From positions 514,163-578,162 of the forward strand of contig JANINS010000004.1 in the NCBI GenBank assembly GCA_024508725.1: a DNA stretch of 64,000 nt, written 5' to 3'. The notes under the pieces are model-generated. The model saw only the letters and a program-made list of their open reading frames with translations. It searched no databases and was not told where the DNA came from. This document shows positions 54,401 to 61,921 of the stretch, piece after piece. The translations under genes and the position numbers were made by a program. Origin of the DNA: Chitinophagaceae bacterium. Its GTDB lineage: Bacteria > Bacteroidota > Bacteroidia > Chitinophagales > Chitinophagaceae. Every line of letters starts with the position of its first letter. Position 1 is the stretch's first letter.

Positions 54401-55162
54401 AACAGAGATGAAATAGGTGCGTTGGTAGATGAATATAATACGATGGTGAAAAAACTCGAAGCCAGTGCCAATGCATTAGCAAGAAGTGAAAGGGAAGGAG
54501 CCTGGAGAGAAATGGCAAGGCAGGTTGCACATGAAATCAAAAACCCGCTTACTCCAATGAAGCTGAGCATTCAACATTTGCAACGTGCAATTGATGCCGA
54601 TTCACCAAACGTAAAAGAGCTTTCTCAGCGAATGGCAGCTACACTTATAGAGCAGATAGATCAATTGGCAAAGATCGCTGCCGATTTTTCGCAGTTCGCA
54701 AATATTGGCAACATTAAACCTGAAGTGGTGGATGTTGAGCAGGTATTGCAATCATTGATTGGCTTATATAGTTCAGACGGAAATCTCTCTTTACACTTTA
54801 CTTCAAGCACTAATCAAACAAAAATATTTGCAGATAAAACGCAGGTGAATAGGTTATTCACCAATCTTATTAAAAACGCTATTGAAGCAAGTGGTGAACA
54901 AACGAATATCAATATCTATATTAACATTCAGGAGCAGGATAATGATATCATGATCGCTGTACGTGATGAAGGCTCTGGAATTCCTGCAGAGATGCAGCAA
55001 AAGATATTCTCACCAAACTTTACTACTAAATCATCAGGAACAGGCCTGGGCCTTGCCATCTGTAAAGCAATCGTTGAAAAAGCGAATGGCAATATCTGGT
55101 TTGAAACAGAAGAAAGCAAGGGAACAACGTTCTTTGTTGTATTCCCTACTTACCAGGAATAG
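51407..55162 (+). CDS. Large multi-pass sensor histidine kinase (NtrY-like core), orphan
   Basis: 1251 residues from TTG 51407, 3 bases after mazG. TM1 is at about 13-33, then a 180-residue extracytoplasmic part, a block of about seven to eight helices (about 215-480), a second extracytoplasmic domain (about 485-720), helices near 725-745 and 770-795, a third sensor-like domain (about 800-945) and a last helix near 950-975. HAMP follows, then HisKA with His1042 in ARQVAHEIKNPLTPMK, and HATPase_c with N box (LFTNLIKNAIEAS), G1 (DEGSGIP) and G2 (GTGLGLAI). No response regulator is adjacent. The kinase core resembles NtrY, but the long membrane part is unusual. Confidence 0.85.
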   Translation: MNGSLKQALNTKRYLLLTAVWLFVISFLFSTFFSYQTSVKRATSQVQSHLQESQRSYHELIADTTLLYELYREQYRKTNPTDLFNKNYGFFLYSINDLGNPILNFWSTHTSEPLLSDVSGKDGSKLVEYKNGFFVLEKHSVKVRNIRVIAVALYPVKWKYFLENRYLQSEFEGLKGIGQLYDVTKVSPDHVVKDIHKKPVFSLVKLDNRSLPEFDTFSIILWILGTLCLFLYVNAVVNVIAKSLGLRYAIGALLGFIVLYRFLTIYIPFPFNYRKLELFDASVYASSTLFPSLGDLLLNSLLVFWIIIFSKNHFIKRVSFPLKVTQQQSWVIHFAASMMFVLSAFFIADIVKSLVADSQISFDVTDFFSLSIYTIVSFLILTVLLISFYHGSQLLLHFLRLLPQVETLYWFFGTALIGLIVLLFSPFDTENSINVIVLVWLIIYLYIITQRQGDWGRPIIRSSLFIFWLMFFASSVTALLMHQNSKTERQKRRSVAERLALQTDPSGENLMGITITSLDDKWLAENYHRFAVENNNVFLKDSLITDNFAGYLNKFDTRIYTFDSLFHPLHNEDSSSYATIKSLIQTQGQPTKTEGLYYYERSADRFSYLYEKQIKAQDEHILGYIFIIAKPKRYKSEALYPELFNQVADISSDLNTNYAYAVYSNGKLINSFNDLNFSREISSRQIPVLEEEWRKTGDRSELWYKASSSKIVLVVKKESFSLEAVTLFAYFFFSFLFIVLLSHAGRYLMSQNFKWQNIWNIPSISIRNQIHLTIIFISLFSFIIIGVATISFFVIRFNKANTERLARTIQVMANEIESRVNVLKVADDNISIYDLGLANELDKTLAEVSDIHNVDVNFYDKNGELRLSTIPYLYNKGIMNRRMDPQAYFQMSNNKRVEWLQKETVGKFSYLSIYVPIKDENQNTFAYLNIPYLNSQRELNEEISNFLVTLINLNAFIFLLAGAIAFFLANKITSSFSLISKKMREVNLGSVNEEIHWTNRDEIGALVDEYNTMVKKLEASANALARSEREGAWREMARQVAHEIKNPLTPMKLSIQHLQRAIDADSPNVKELSQRMAATLIEQIDQLAKIAADFSQFANIGNIKPEVVDVEQVLQSLIGLYSSDGNLSLHFTSSTNQTKIFADKTQVNRLFTNLIKNAIEASGEQTNINIYINIQEQDNDIMIAVRDEGSGIPAEMQQKIFSPNFTTKSSGTGLGLAICKAIVEKANGNIWFETEESKGTTFFVVFPTYQE

Positions 55163-55232
55163 ATTTTTTAACGAACTGCAGCTCTTTACTCATCGTCTGT
55201 TGTGTCACTCACTTGTACGTTCTGAACATTAA
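55163..55232 (-). repeat. Dispersed intergenic repeat, copy 7 (GACACAAC subtype)
   Basis: Minus-strand copy occupying the complete 70-bp gap between the convergent kinase and polX genes: GTTCAGAACGTACAAG, TGAGTGACACAACAGACGATG, GAGCTGCAGTTCG. No ordinary terminator is present here. Confidence 0.78.
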
Positions 55233-56900
55233 TCATCTTTTTTGCCTCTGACCTTCCAGCCACTTCTCAAATTCAACAAGTGAAAAGCTACTTAGGTTCT
55301 TCTCTTTCGGTAATCCTGCTTTTTGTGCAGACAAAACACCATAACGGGTATCATCAAAACCTGCAATACTATGAGCATCCGGATCAATAGAGATCAATAC
55401 GCCTTTCTCTAAAGCATAATCTATGTGTCTCCAATCCATATCCAATCTTCTCGGATTTGCATTGAGTTCAACAACAACATTATTTGCTGCACAGGCATCT
55501 ATGATCTTCTTATGATCAACAGGATAACCATTTCTGCTGAGCAATAATCTGCCTGTCATATGACCAAGAATAGAAGTGTAAGGATTTTCAATCGCTTTGA
55601 TCAATCGCATCATTGCTTTTTCCTGGTTCATGTACAGGTTCGCATGTACAGAAGCAATCACAAGATCGAAAGTTGCTAAGACATCATTCGAATAATCAAG
55701 ATTTCCGTCTCCAAGAATATCCGATTCTATGCTCTTGAATATTTTAAAAGGCTTGAGCTGTTCATTCAGCTTATCAATTTCTTTATGCTGTGTAACGATC
55801 TGCTCTTCGGTTAAACCTTGTGCATACGCTGCAGTTTTAGAATGGTCACTGATCACCAGGTATTCTAAACCTGCTTTTTGCGCTGCTTTTGCCATTGCTT
55901 CAATCGTATCAACACCATCACTCCATTTGCTATGTGTATGAATGATGCCTTTGATATCTGTAGGCTGAATAATATTGAAGGTTTGTTGTAATGCTGAAGC
56001 AATCGTTGTTGCATGTTCTCTATGATAAGCCGGTATCGCATTTACTTTGTTTGTTGAGAATATATCCTCCTCACAGCCATAACTGGCAGTTTCATAATTA
56101 GCGAACTGCTCTTTCCAGCAGGTAAGAAAATCTTCGCTGCAACTCGTTTCAAAAAGCTTCTTGCAGAAATTCGTTTTATCTGCGAGATAAAATCCTAACT
56201 CAACATTTTCGGGTCCTTTCAAAGAGAAGTAATCTGCTTTGTCCTGGACTTTCTCATACAGTTCTCCAAAAAAGCTTTTGATATTTTCTTTTTTACCTGT
56301 TGTAACCCATTCCAGTTTAGTGATCACTTCAAGTTGTCGTCTAAACTCACCTGTTAAACCAAATTGTTCTGCAGGATAGGCTTTTTGCAATTTGCTGTCT
56401 AACGCCAATGCATAAGTTTCTATTTGGGCATACAGGTAACTACCCAAGCTTCTCATATAAAATTCAATGCCTTCCCTGATCTTCTCCTGTGTTTTCTCAC
56501 CAAAACCTTTGTATCTCGTTAAACGATTTTCATTACAGGCATATAAAAGTTCTCCCAGATTTTGGATGTCCATTTCTTTCCAAACCGTTGCGATCTTTTT
56601 AGGGCCAAGCCCTTTTATGTTCAGCATTTCCAAAACACCTTCAGGAGTTTTTTGCATGTAGTCGTCTAATGCAGTAAGTCTTCCCGTATTCAGCATCTCA
56701 ATAATTCGCTTTCCCATTCTGTCACCAATTCCTTTCACAGCGAAAATTTCCTGTGTTTCCATCTCTGCCAGGTTTTGTTCCAGTTTCTCAATGGTAAATG
56801 CAGCAATGGAATAGCTTTTCGCTCTAAAGCTATCATCTCCATGTATGTCCATCAGTTTAGAAAGAAGCGAGAAATTTTCGGCTATTACGTAGTTATCCAT
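55233..56900 (-). CDS. polX: PolX-type protein: HhH/Pol X region plus PHP phosphoesterase
   Basis: 555 residues. N-terminal Pol beta-like 8-kDa/HhH domains (SIAAFTIEKLEQNL, AVKGIGDRMGKRI, LNIKGLGPKKIATVW) come first. The nucleotidyltransferase palm-like segment reads TGEFRRQLEVITKLEWV, where active family members have G-S-x-R-R followed by D-x-D; both metal-binding Asp are lost (Lys and Glu instead). The C-terminal PHP domain is intact: GIIHTHSKWSDGVDTIEAM, YLVISDHSKTAAYA, SIESDILGDGNLD, VIASVHANLY, GHMTGRLL and DPDAHSIAGFDD. Probably a DNA-repair 3'-5' exonuclease or phosphatase rather than a polymerase. The promoter lies 4 nt before the ATG. Confidence 0.88.
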   Translation of the reverse strand: MDNYVIAENFSLLSKLMDIHGDDSFRAKSYSIAAFTIEKLEQNLAEMETQEIFAVKGIGDRMGKRIIEMLNTGRLTALDDYMQKTPEGVLEMLNIKGLGPKKIATVWKEMDIQNLGELLYACNENRLTRYKGFGEKTQEKIREGIEFYMRSLGSYLYAQIETYALALDSKLQKAYPAEQFGLTGEFRRQLEVITKLEWVTTGKKENIKSFFGELYEKVQDKADYFSLKGPENVELGFYLADKTNFCKKLFETSCSEDFLTCWKEQFANYETASYGCEEDIFSTNKVNAIPAYHREHATTIASALQQTFNIIQPTDIKGIIHTHSKWSDGVDTIEAMAKAAQKAGLEYLVISDHSKTAAYAQGLTEEQIVTQHKEIDKLNEQLKPFKIFKSIESDILGDGNLDYSNDVLATFDLVIASVHANLYMNQEKAMMRLIKAIENPYTSILGHMTGRLLLSRNGYPVDHKKIIDACAANNVVVELNANPRRLDMDWRHIDYALEKGVLISIDPDAHSIAGFDDTRYGVLSAQKAGLPKEKNLSSFSLVEFEKWLEGQRQKR

Positions 56901-56904
56901 TATT

Positions 56905-56912
56905 CAAATGTA
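56905..56912 (-). promoter_or_regulatory. -7 promoter element of polX
   Basis: Minus-strand TACATTTG, full consensus, then AATA and ATG: 4-nt spacing, predicted leaderless. Confidence 0.62.
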
Positions 56913-56930
56913 GGAGAGTGGTGTAAAATA

Positions 56931-56957
56931 AAAAGTCCCGGAAGAACCGGGACTTTT
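56931..56957 (-). terminator. Terminator after the histone-like gene
   Basis: 11-bp perfect stem AAAAGTCCCGG/CCGGGACTTTT with a 5-nt loop, 19 bases beyond the gene on the minus strand. Confidence 0.86.
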
Positions 56958-56975
56958 CTATTCGCTTTGCGAAGA

Positions 56976-57158
56976 TTACTTCTTCTTAGCGGCTTTCTTA
57001 GCAGCTTTTTTAGGAGCGGCTTTCTTAGCGGCTTTTTTAGGAGCAGCTTTCTTTGCAGCCTTCTTAGGAGCAGCTTTCTTTGCAGCTTTTTTAGGAGCAG
57101 CTTTCTTTGCAGCTTTTTTAGGAGCAGCTTTCTTAGCGGCTTTCTTTGCAGTTGCCAT
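56976..57158 (-). CDS. Lys/Ala/Pro-rich histone H1-like protein with 27-bp repeats
   Basis: 60 residues composed almost only of Lys, Ala and Pro. After MATAKKAAKKA come five copies of the nonapeptide unit A-P-K-K-A-A-K-K-A, ending AKKAAKKK. It resembles the C-terminal tail of histone H1 and bacterial Hc/AlgP-type proteins, and should bind DNA or RNA non-specifically. The DNA repeats with a 27-bp period, so copy number could vary by slippage. It sits between rpmA and polX on the same strand, with its own terminator. Reverse-strand frames across it are repeat artefacts. Confidence 0.78.
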   Translation of the reverse strand: MATAKKAAKKAAPKKAAKKAAPKKAAKKAAPKKAAKKAAPKKAAKKAAPKKAAKKAAKKK

Positions 57159-57234
57159 GTTGTTTGAATTTAATGGTTAGTTAATAATGGCTTAAAAATA
57201 AGCACTTTATTCAAACTGCAAAAAAAATTTTTTC

Positions 57235-57501
57235 TTACGCCGTTGCTTCTACTGCTTTTACAGATACAGTAGTCTTATCATCTTTGGCTTTTCTGAACTC
57301 AACAACACCATCAGTTAAAGCGAAAAGAGTAAAATCTTTTCCCACTCCTACGTTCTTACCAGGATGATAAACTGTACCTCTCTGGCGAACGATGATGTTA
57401 CCAGCGATAGCAGGCTGTCCGCCAAATATTTTTACACCAAGGCGTTTGCTTTGTGAATCTCTACCGTTCTTTACCGAACCTTCACCTTTTTTGTGTGCCA
57501 T
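57235..57501 (-). CDS. rpmA: 50S ribosomal protein L27
   Basis: 88 residues. [48 protein letters not shown] (in parts) is the family N-terminus, beginning directly at Ala-His-Lys-Lys without a cleaved leader. L27 sits at the peptidyl-transferase centre. Downstream of rplU by 47 bases in the conserved rplU-rpmA order, so the two are almost certainly co-transcribed. The short gap is built of iterated AATCCGAATTTCG words. Confidence 0.97.
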   Translation of the reverse strand: MAHKKGEGSVKNGRDSQSKRLGVKIFGGQPAIAGNIIVRQRGTVYHPGKNVGVGKDFTLFALTDGVVEFRKAKDDKTTVSVKAVEATA

Positions 57502-57506
57502 AACAA

Positions 57507-57545
57507 TTTCAAATTTTTAGAAATCCGAATTTCGAAATCCGAATT
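57507..57545. repeat. Iterated-word block between rplU and rpmA
   Basis: Words TTTCAAATTTTTAGAAATCCG and AATTTCGAAATCCGAATTT fill the rplU-rpmA gap. Same style as the blocks before hmgA and rpe. Confidence 0.5.
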
Positions 57546-57548
57546 TAT

Positions 57549-57848
57549 TTATGCGATACTTTCAATTTTGATCTGTGTGTACTGTGTTCTATGACCATGC
57601 TTTTTCCTGAAGCCTTTTCTTCTCTTCATTTTAAAAGCGATCACTTTATCACCTTGTACAAACTCATTAACGATCTCAGCTTTCACAACTAAACTTCCGC
57701 TAGTTGATACTTTGTTGTCGTTTGAACTCAACAATACATCGCTGAATTCTACTTTGTCTCCGTTTTTACCTGACAGGTGAGGTACATACAGGCTTTGACC
57801 TTCCTGTACTCTGAATTGCTGACCTGCGATTTTTACTACTGCAAACAT
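57549..57848 (-). CDS. rplU: 50S ribosomal protein L21
   Basis: 99 residues. MFAVVKIAGQQFRVQEGQSLYV at the N-terminus and KVIAFKMKRRKGFRKKHGHRTQYTQIKIESI (in parts) at the C-terminus are family signatures. Structural protein of the large ribosomal subunit, binding 23S rRNA. First gene of the rplU-rpmA operon, with a consensus promoter 23 nt before the ATG. Confidence 0.97.
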   Translation of the reverse strand: MFAVVKIAGQQFRVQEGQSLYVPHLSGKNGDKVEFSDVLLSSNDNKVSTSGSLVVKAEIVNEFVQGDKVIAFKMKRRKGFRKKHGHRTQYTQIKIESIA

Positions 57849-57871
57849 GGCTATTCCAAAATTAAGGACGG

Positions 57872-57879
57872 CAAAGGTA
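57872..57879 (-). promoter_or_regulatory. -7 promoter element of rplU-rpmA
   Basis: Minus-strand TACCTTTG followed by CCGTCC, full consensus, 23 nt before the rplU ATG. Confidence 0.62.
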
Positions 57880-57913
57880 GGAGTTTCAAGCTTAAAACAG
57901 AAAGGATTAGCAG

Positions 57914-57994
57914 AAGTTTTTTGTTAACCAGCACCAAAATTACAATTTGGCTTCCGTTGCGTCGCACTCTTGTACAGATATATCGCTATTGAAC
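57914..57994 (-). repeat. Dispersed intergenic repeat, copy 8 (GACGCAAC subtype)
   Basis: Minus-strand copy: GTTCAATAGCG left part, GTACAAGAGTGCGACGCAACG core, then AAATTGTAATTTTGGTGCTGGTT right end. It is in inverted orientation to copy 9 in the same gap. Confidence 0.72.
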
Positions 57995-58061
57995 AAAGAA
58001 AATCCCAACGCAGATAATGCGGATAATTATGATCTACACTGATTTTCAATGTTTAAGGCTT

Positions 58062-58145
58062 TCCTGATGCCCAAAGATCCAACAGGTGAAGTGCTTGCGA
58101 CGCAACGAAGATGCTATAAAAAACTGGTGCTGGTATTAGAATAAT
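58062..58145 (+). repeat. Dispersed intergenic repeat, copy 9 (GACGCAAC subtype)
   Basis: Plus-strand copy: CCTGATGCCCAAAG left part, core GTGCTTGCGACGCAACGAAG, then ATGCTATAAAAAACTGGTGC and TGGTATTAGAATAATG. Confidence 0.77.
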
Positions 58146-58188
58146 GCTGTGATTATCCGTCGAATCCATGTCATCTGTGTTCCTATCG

Positions 58189-58196
58189 TACATTTG
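58189..58196 (+). promoter_or_regulatory. -7 promoter element of the GH3-family gene
   Basis: TACATTTG, full consensus, 16 nt before ATG 58213. It excludes the longer frame from 58168. Confidence 0.6.
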
Positions 58197-58212
58197 CCCA
58201 CTATTTTATTTC

Positions 58213-59709
58213 ATGAACCTGAAATCACTACTGGCAAAACCTTTTGCCAATTATATATACAAGCAGATCCAGAAAAGCAAGCAAACGGCTGTTCACGACC
58301 AGGAAGAGATATTCAAAAACCTGGTTAAGGCCGCAAAGGCTACTGAATTTGGTAAAGACCACGACTTTGAGCACATTAATAGTTATGAAGACTTCAAGAG
58401 ACAAGTGCCGATCCGAGATTACGAGCAGTTGAAGTCTTACATCGAAAAGATAAAACAAGGAAAACAAAATGTACTCTGGAAAGGCAAGCCCATTTATTTT
58501 GCCAAAACCAGTGGAACCACAAGTGGTGTGAAGTATATTCCAATCACAAAAGATTCTATTCCCAACCATATTAATACAGCCCGTAATGCGCTGCTTTGTT
58601 ATATGGCAGAAAGTGGTAATTACGATTTTGCCAATGGTAAGATGATCTTCCTGAGTGGATCACCTGAGTTGGAAAGAGTGGCCGATATTCCAACAGGCAG
58701 GTTAAGTGGAATTGTAAATCATCATATACCAAAATATTTACGGGGCAATCAACTACCATCGTACGAAACGAATTGCATTGAAGATTGGGAAACCAAACTA
58801 GATAAGATCGTTGATGAAACGTCGAATCAAAACATGACGCTCATCTCTGGAATTCCACCCTGGATGCAGATGTATTTTGACCGCTTGAAAGAAAAAACCG
58901 GTAAGACCATAGCAGAATTATTTCCCAAGTTTTCAGTGATGGTCTATGGAGGTGTAAACTTTGAGCCATACAGGGCAAAATTGTTTGATACAATTGGTAA
59001 GAAGATCGACTCTATTGAAACTTTTCCTGCTTCTGAAGGTTTTTTTGCTTTCCAGGATTCTCAAACGGAAAAAGGTTTACTGCTGAACACCTGCTCAGGA
59101 ATTTTCTTCGAGTTTGTTCCGGCTGCAGAGATATTTAATGAAACTCCAACTCGTCTTTCGTTGAAAGATGTAAAAGTGGGAGAGAACTATGCTCTTATCA
59201 TAAATAATAATGCAGGACTTTGGGGTTATAACATTGGCGATACGGTAAAGTTTGTAAGTACCAATCCTTACCGACTCGTTGTTTCGGGAAGAACCAAACA
59301 TTATATTTCTGCTTTTGGTGAGCATGTGATTGGTGAAGAAGTAGAGCAGGCACTAATGAAAGCTGCTGCTGAAGAAAATCTTCACATAACTGAATTCACA
59401 GTTGCACCTTTTGTTTCTTCCGGTGATGGAAAGAGTTACCATGAATGGTTTATCGAATTTGAAACTTCGCCAGTCAACCTGGAGAGTTTCAGGCATAAGG
59501 TAGATAATTATTTAAGGGAAAAGAATGTGTATTACGATGATCTCATCAGTGGAAATATTCTTGATATACTGAAGATATCACCTATCAGGAAAAATGGCTT
59601 TATTGATTATATGAAATCAATCGGTAAACTTGGTGGACAGAATAAAGTGCCTCGTTTGAGTAATGATAGAAAACTGGCAGATGCATTGCAGGAATTCCTG
59701 GTTAAGTAG
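58213..59709 (+). CDS. GH3-family acyl-adenylating protein
   Basis: 498 residues from ATG 58213 (MNLKSLLAKPFANYIYKQIQ). The GH3 family (auxin-responsive promoter family, named from plants) belongs to the adenylate-forming enzymes that join acids to amino acids. Visible: the phosphate-loop-like YFAKTSGTTSGVKYIPIT (about 105-120), FSVMVYGGVNFEPYRAKLFDTIG, PASEGFFAFQ, YNIGDTVKFVS and VVSGRTKHYISAFGEHV. The bacterial substrate is unknown. Single gene. Its stop overlaps the reverse end of the CPBP gene by 8 bases. Confidence 0.88.
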   Translation: MNLKSLLAKPFANYIYKQIQKSKQTAVHDQEEIFKNLVKAAKATEFGKDHDFEHINSYEDFKRQVPIRDYEQLKSYIEKIKQGKQNVLWKGKPIYFAKTSGTTSGVKYIPITKDSIPNHINTARNALLCYMAESGNYDFANGKMIFLSGSPELERVADIPTGRLSGIVNHHIPKYLRGNQLPSYETNCIEDWETKLDKIVDETSNQNMTLISGIPPWMQMYFDRLKEKTGKTIAELFPKFSVMVYGGVNFEPYRAKLFDTIGKKIDSIETFPASEGFFAFQDSQTEKGLLLNTCSGIFFEFVPAAEIFNETPTRLSLKDVKVGENYALIINNNAGLWGYNIGDTVKFVSTNPYRLVVSGRTKHYISAFGEHVIGEEVEQALMKAAAEENLHITEFTVAPFVSSGDGKSYHEWFIEFETSPVNLESFRHKVDNYLREKNVYYDDLISGNILDILKISPIRKNGFIDYMKSIGKLGGQNKVPRLSNDRKLADALQEFLVK

Positions 59710-60580
59710 CAGGAAGGATTTTCTTTTCTCTTGAAGAATAATATTGCCATAGAAGCACACAGGCAATAGTATTTAAAATAAGACAGATCAAAGATCCTTC
59801 AAAACCAAAATCTCCTCCGGTAAGTAATGCTGGTCCTTTAAGTGTTTGCTGAAACAATGATGTAGCGGCAAAGCCACTCACTTCATAGCCAAGTATCGGT
59901 CCCTGGAAAAAGTTCCATGCAAAATGTAATGCAATAGCGAACCAAAGATTTTTGGTGTAGATGTAATTGATGCCTAAAAGATAGCCGGCAACAAATATGT
60001 TCAGCATGGGTAAAATGCTGTTTCCTCCTGGATTGGTAAAATGAAACAAAGCGAAAGCGATTGCAGATATCGTTAACGCAATCCAACGACTGGTGCTTTG
60101 CATCAGGTTATTGAGTATGTAACCTCTGAAAGCAATTTCTTCAGTGAAAGCAACGATTAGAAACAGTAAGAACGAGTACAGCATGTCTGTAATATTCAAT
60201 ACAGCACCGGTGAAGAACAGGAACTTGAATAGAACCAATATCAATGAACCAATACTCAATAGCAATAAAGCAATAAAAAAACCGGAAGCGGCCTGGCTTG
60301 CAAAACCTTTCCAACGAAAACCGAGAGAAATGATGCTTTGTTGGTCGAGAATCTTTCGCATCAGCAAAGCAAACCCGATCATGAAAATTGCGATAATGGA
60401 ATAGGTAAGAAGAAAGCTCTTGATCGATTGCTCTCCATCCTCAATAATATCTTTTCCTCCGTTCATGCCGATCATAACACCGGCAACCACCAATGCAATA
60501 AACATTGATACAACAGAAGCAATGATGTACAGCAATGCTCTCAGCCAGCCATGAGTAATCAATGGTTTCTTCTCGGTCAT
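59702..60580 (-). CDS. CPBP-family intramembrane glutamic endopeptidase
   Basis: 292 residues, about eight membrane helices. The Abi/CPBP motifs are present: E-E-x-x-x-R in AFTEEIAFRGYILNNL (near residue 146), F-x-x-x-H in FALFHFTNPGG, and the third His in FAIALHFAWNFFQG. Such proteins are Rce1-like membrane proteases, sometimes linked to bacteriocin self-immunity. No bacteriocin gene is nearby, so the role is open. Divergent from pepT with only 32 bases between starts. Confidence 0.88.
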   Translation of the reverse strand: MTEKKPLITHGWLRALLYIIASVVSMFIALVVAGVMIGMNGGKDIIEDGEQSIKSFLLTYSIIAIFMIGFALLMRKILDQQSIISLGFRWKGFASQAASGFFIALLLLSIGSLILVLFKFLFFTGAVLNITDMLYSFLLFLIVAFTEEIAFRGYILNNLMQSTSRWIALTISAIAFALFHFTNPGGNSILPMLNIFVAGYLLGINYIYTKNLWFAIALHFAWNFFQGPILGYEVSGFAATSLFQQTLKGPALLTGGDFGFEGSLICLILNTIACVLLWQYYSSREKKILPAT

Positions 60581-60612
60581 TTCTTCTTTACTTTGCTGCT
60601 CAAATTAAAGCT

Positions 60613-61869
60613 ATGTTGGCGAATTACCATTTTACTGCAGCAGAACGATTGATGAGGTATGTTCAGATAGACACACAAAGTGATCCGCAAAGCAGTACAC
60701 AACCTACCACGCAAAAGCAAAAAGATCTTTCAAAGCTTTTAGCCGATGAACTAAAGCAAATAGGAATTGCAGATGCTCACTTGGACGAGTTTGGATATGT
60801 ATATGCAACTATTCCATCCAATACAAATAAACAGGTTCCGGTGATTTGTTTTTGTGCTCATGTTGATACTGCACCTGATGCCAGCGGCACGAATGTGAAG
60901 CCAATACTGCACGAACAATACGATGGAAAAGATATTGTGTTGCCCGATGATAGTTCGCAAGTCATCAGCACATCTGTTTATCCATATTTGAAAGAACATA
61001 TTGGTAACTCAATCATAACAGCAAGTGGGTTGACATTGCTTGGTGGAGATGATAAAGCCGGCGTTTCTGTGATCATGGATATGGCAAACTATCTCATTGA
61101 TCATCCTGAAGTGAAACACGGAACGATTAAAATACTTTTCACACCTGATGAAGAAGTTGGAAAAGGAACTGCAAAAGTTGATCTGAAAAAATTAGGAGCT
61201 GATTTTGGCTACACGCTAGATGGTGGTGCTTTGGGTGATTTTGAAGATGAAACTTTCAGTGCTGATGGTGTAACGATAGATATTCACGGTGTGATCTCTC
61301 ATCCCGGAACTGCAAAAGATAAATTGGTGAATGCCTTAAAGATTGCAGGAGAGATATTGGCTGCTTTACCAAAGAATGAGTTTAGTCCGGAAACAACAGA
61401 AGGCAGAGAAGGCTTTATACATCCTGTTCGTGTGAATGGCATTGCAGAAAAAGCAACAATAGAATTCATTGTTCGTGATTTTATCACAGCTAAGCTGAAA
61501 GATCATGAAGACAGGCTAAGATCAATTGCAGAAGCAGTAATGAAGAATTATCCAAAAGCTTCGATGGAGTTTAAAGTGCAGGAGCAATATAGAAATATGA
61601 AAGAAGTGCTGGATAAGCATCCACAGGTTTCTGCCAATGCAGCAGAAGCATACAAACGTGCTGGTGTTACATTAAAGAATGAACCAATACGTGGTGGAAC
61701 GGATGGCAGCCGATTGAGTTTTATGGGACTGCCTTGTCCGAATATTTTTACTGGTATGCAGGCAATTCACAGCAAACACGAATGGATCGGAGTAAGAGAT
61801 ATGAACAAAGCTGTTGAGGTATTGGTAGAACTGGTGAAAGTTTGGGAAGAGAAAGGGGAGAAGAAGTAA
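60613..61869 (+). CDS. pepT: Peptidase T (tripeptide aminopeptidase)
   Basis: 418 residues from ATG 60613 (MLANYHFTAAERLMRYVQID); a frame from 60562 would overlap the divergent gene. M20 family cytoplasmic di-zinc aminopeptidase releasing the N-terminal residue of tripeptides. Metal-site motifs: CAHVDTAPD, LGGDDKAGV, FTPDEEVGKG, YTLDGGALGDFEDE, and the C-terminal RGGTDGSRLSFMGLPCPNIFTG with IHSKHEW. Length normal. TACTTTG (one base short of consensus) lies 13-20 nt before the ATG. An iterated-word block and a dispersed repeat follow. Confidence 0.95.
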   Translation: MLANYHFTAAERLMRYVQIDTQSDPQSSTQPTTQKQKDLSKLLADELKQIGIADAHLDEFGYVYATIPSNTNKQVPVICFCAHVDTAPDASGTNVKPILHEQYDGKDIVLPDDSSQVISTSVYPYLKEHIGNSIITASGLTLLGGDDKAGVSVIMDMANYLIDHPEVKHGTIKILFTPDEEVGKGTAKVDLKKLGADFGYTLDGGALGDFEDETFSADGVTIDIHGVISHPGTAKDKLVNALKIAGEILAALPKNEFSPETTEGREGFIHPVRVNGIAEKATIEFIVRDFITAKLKDHEDRLRSIAEAVMKNYPKASMEFKVQEQYRNMKEVLDKHPQVSANAAEAYKRAGVTLKNEPIRGGTDGSRLSFMGLPCPNIFTGMQAIHSKHEWIGVRDMNKAVEVLVELVKVWEEKGEKK

Positions 61870-61905
61870 GAGGTAAGAAGTAAGAAGTAAGAAGTAAGCA
61901 TTCTT
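61867..61905 (+). repeat. Iterated-word block after pepT
   Basis: AAGAGGTAAGAAGTAAGAAG and its continuation AAGTAAGAAGTAAGC form a 7-bp (AAGAAGT/GTAAGAA) iteration straddling the pepT stop, related to the block after dnaK. Confidence 0.6.
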
Positions 61906-61921
61906 AATAGGAACCGTTCAC

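Larger units (their letters stand above)
57880..58212. other. Divergent rplU/GH3-family gap, 364 bases in all
   Basis: Holds the rplU promoter, repeat copies 8 and 9 in inverted orientation, iterated words between and after them (AACGCAGATAATGCGGATAAT; ATTATCCGTCGAATCCATG; TCATCTGTGTTCC), and the GH3-family gene promoter at 58189. No gene seen. Confidence 0.6.

Noticed and set aside
56775-57167. 130-codon plus-strand frame across polX, its promoter and the histone-like gene
   Set aside because: The Phe/Leu/Ser-rich part (LCSFFRSSF units) is the reverse complement of the Lys/Ala repeat; antisense artefact.
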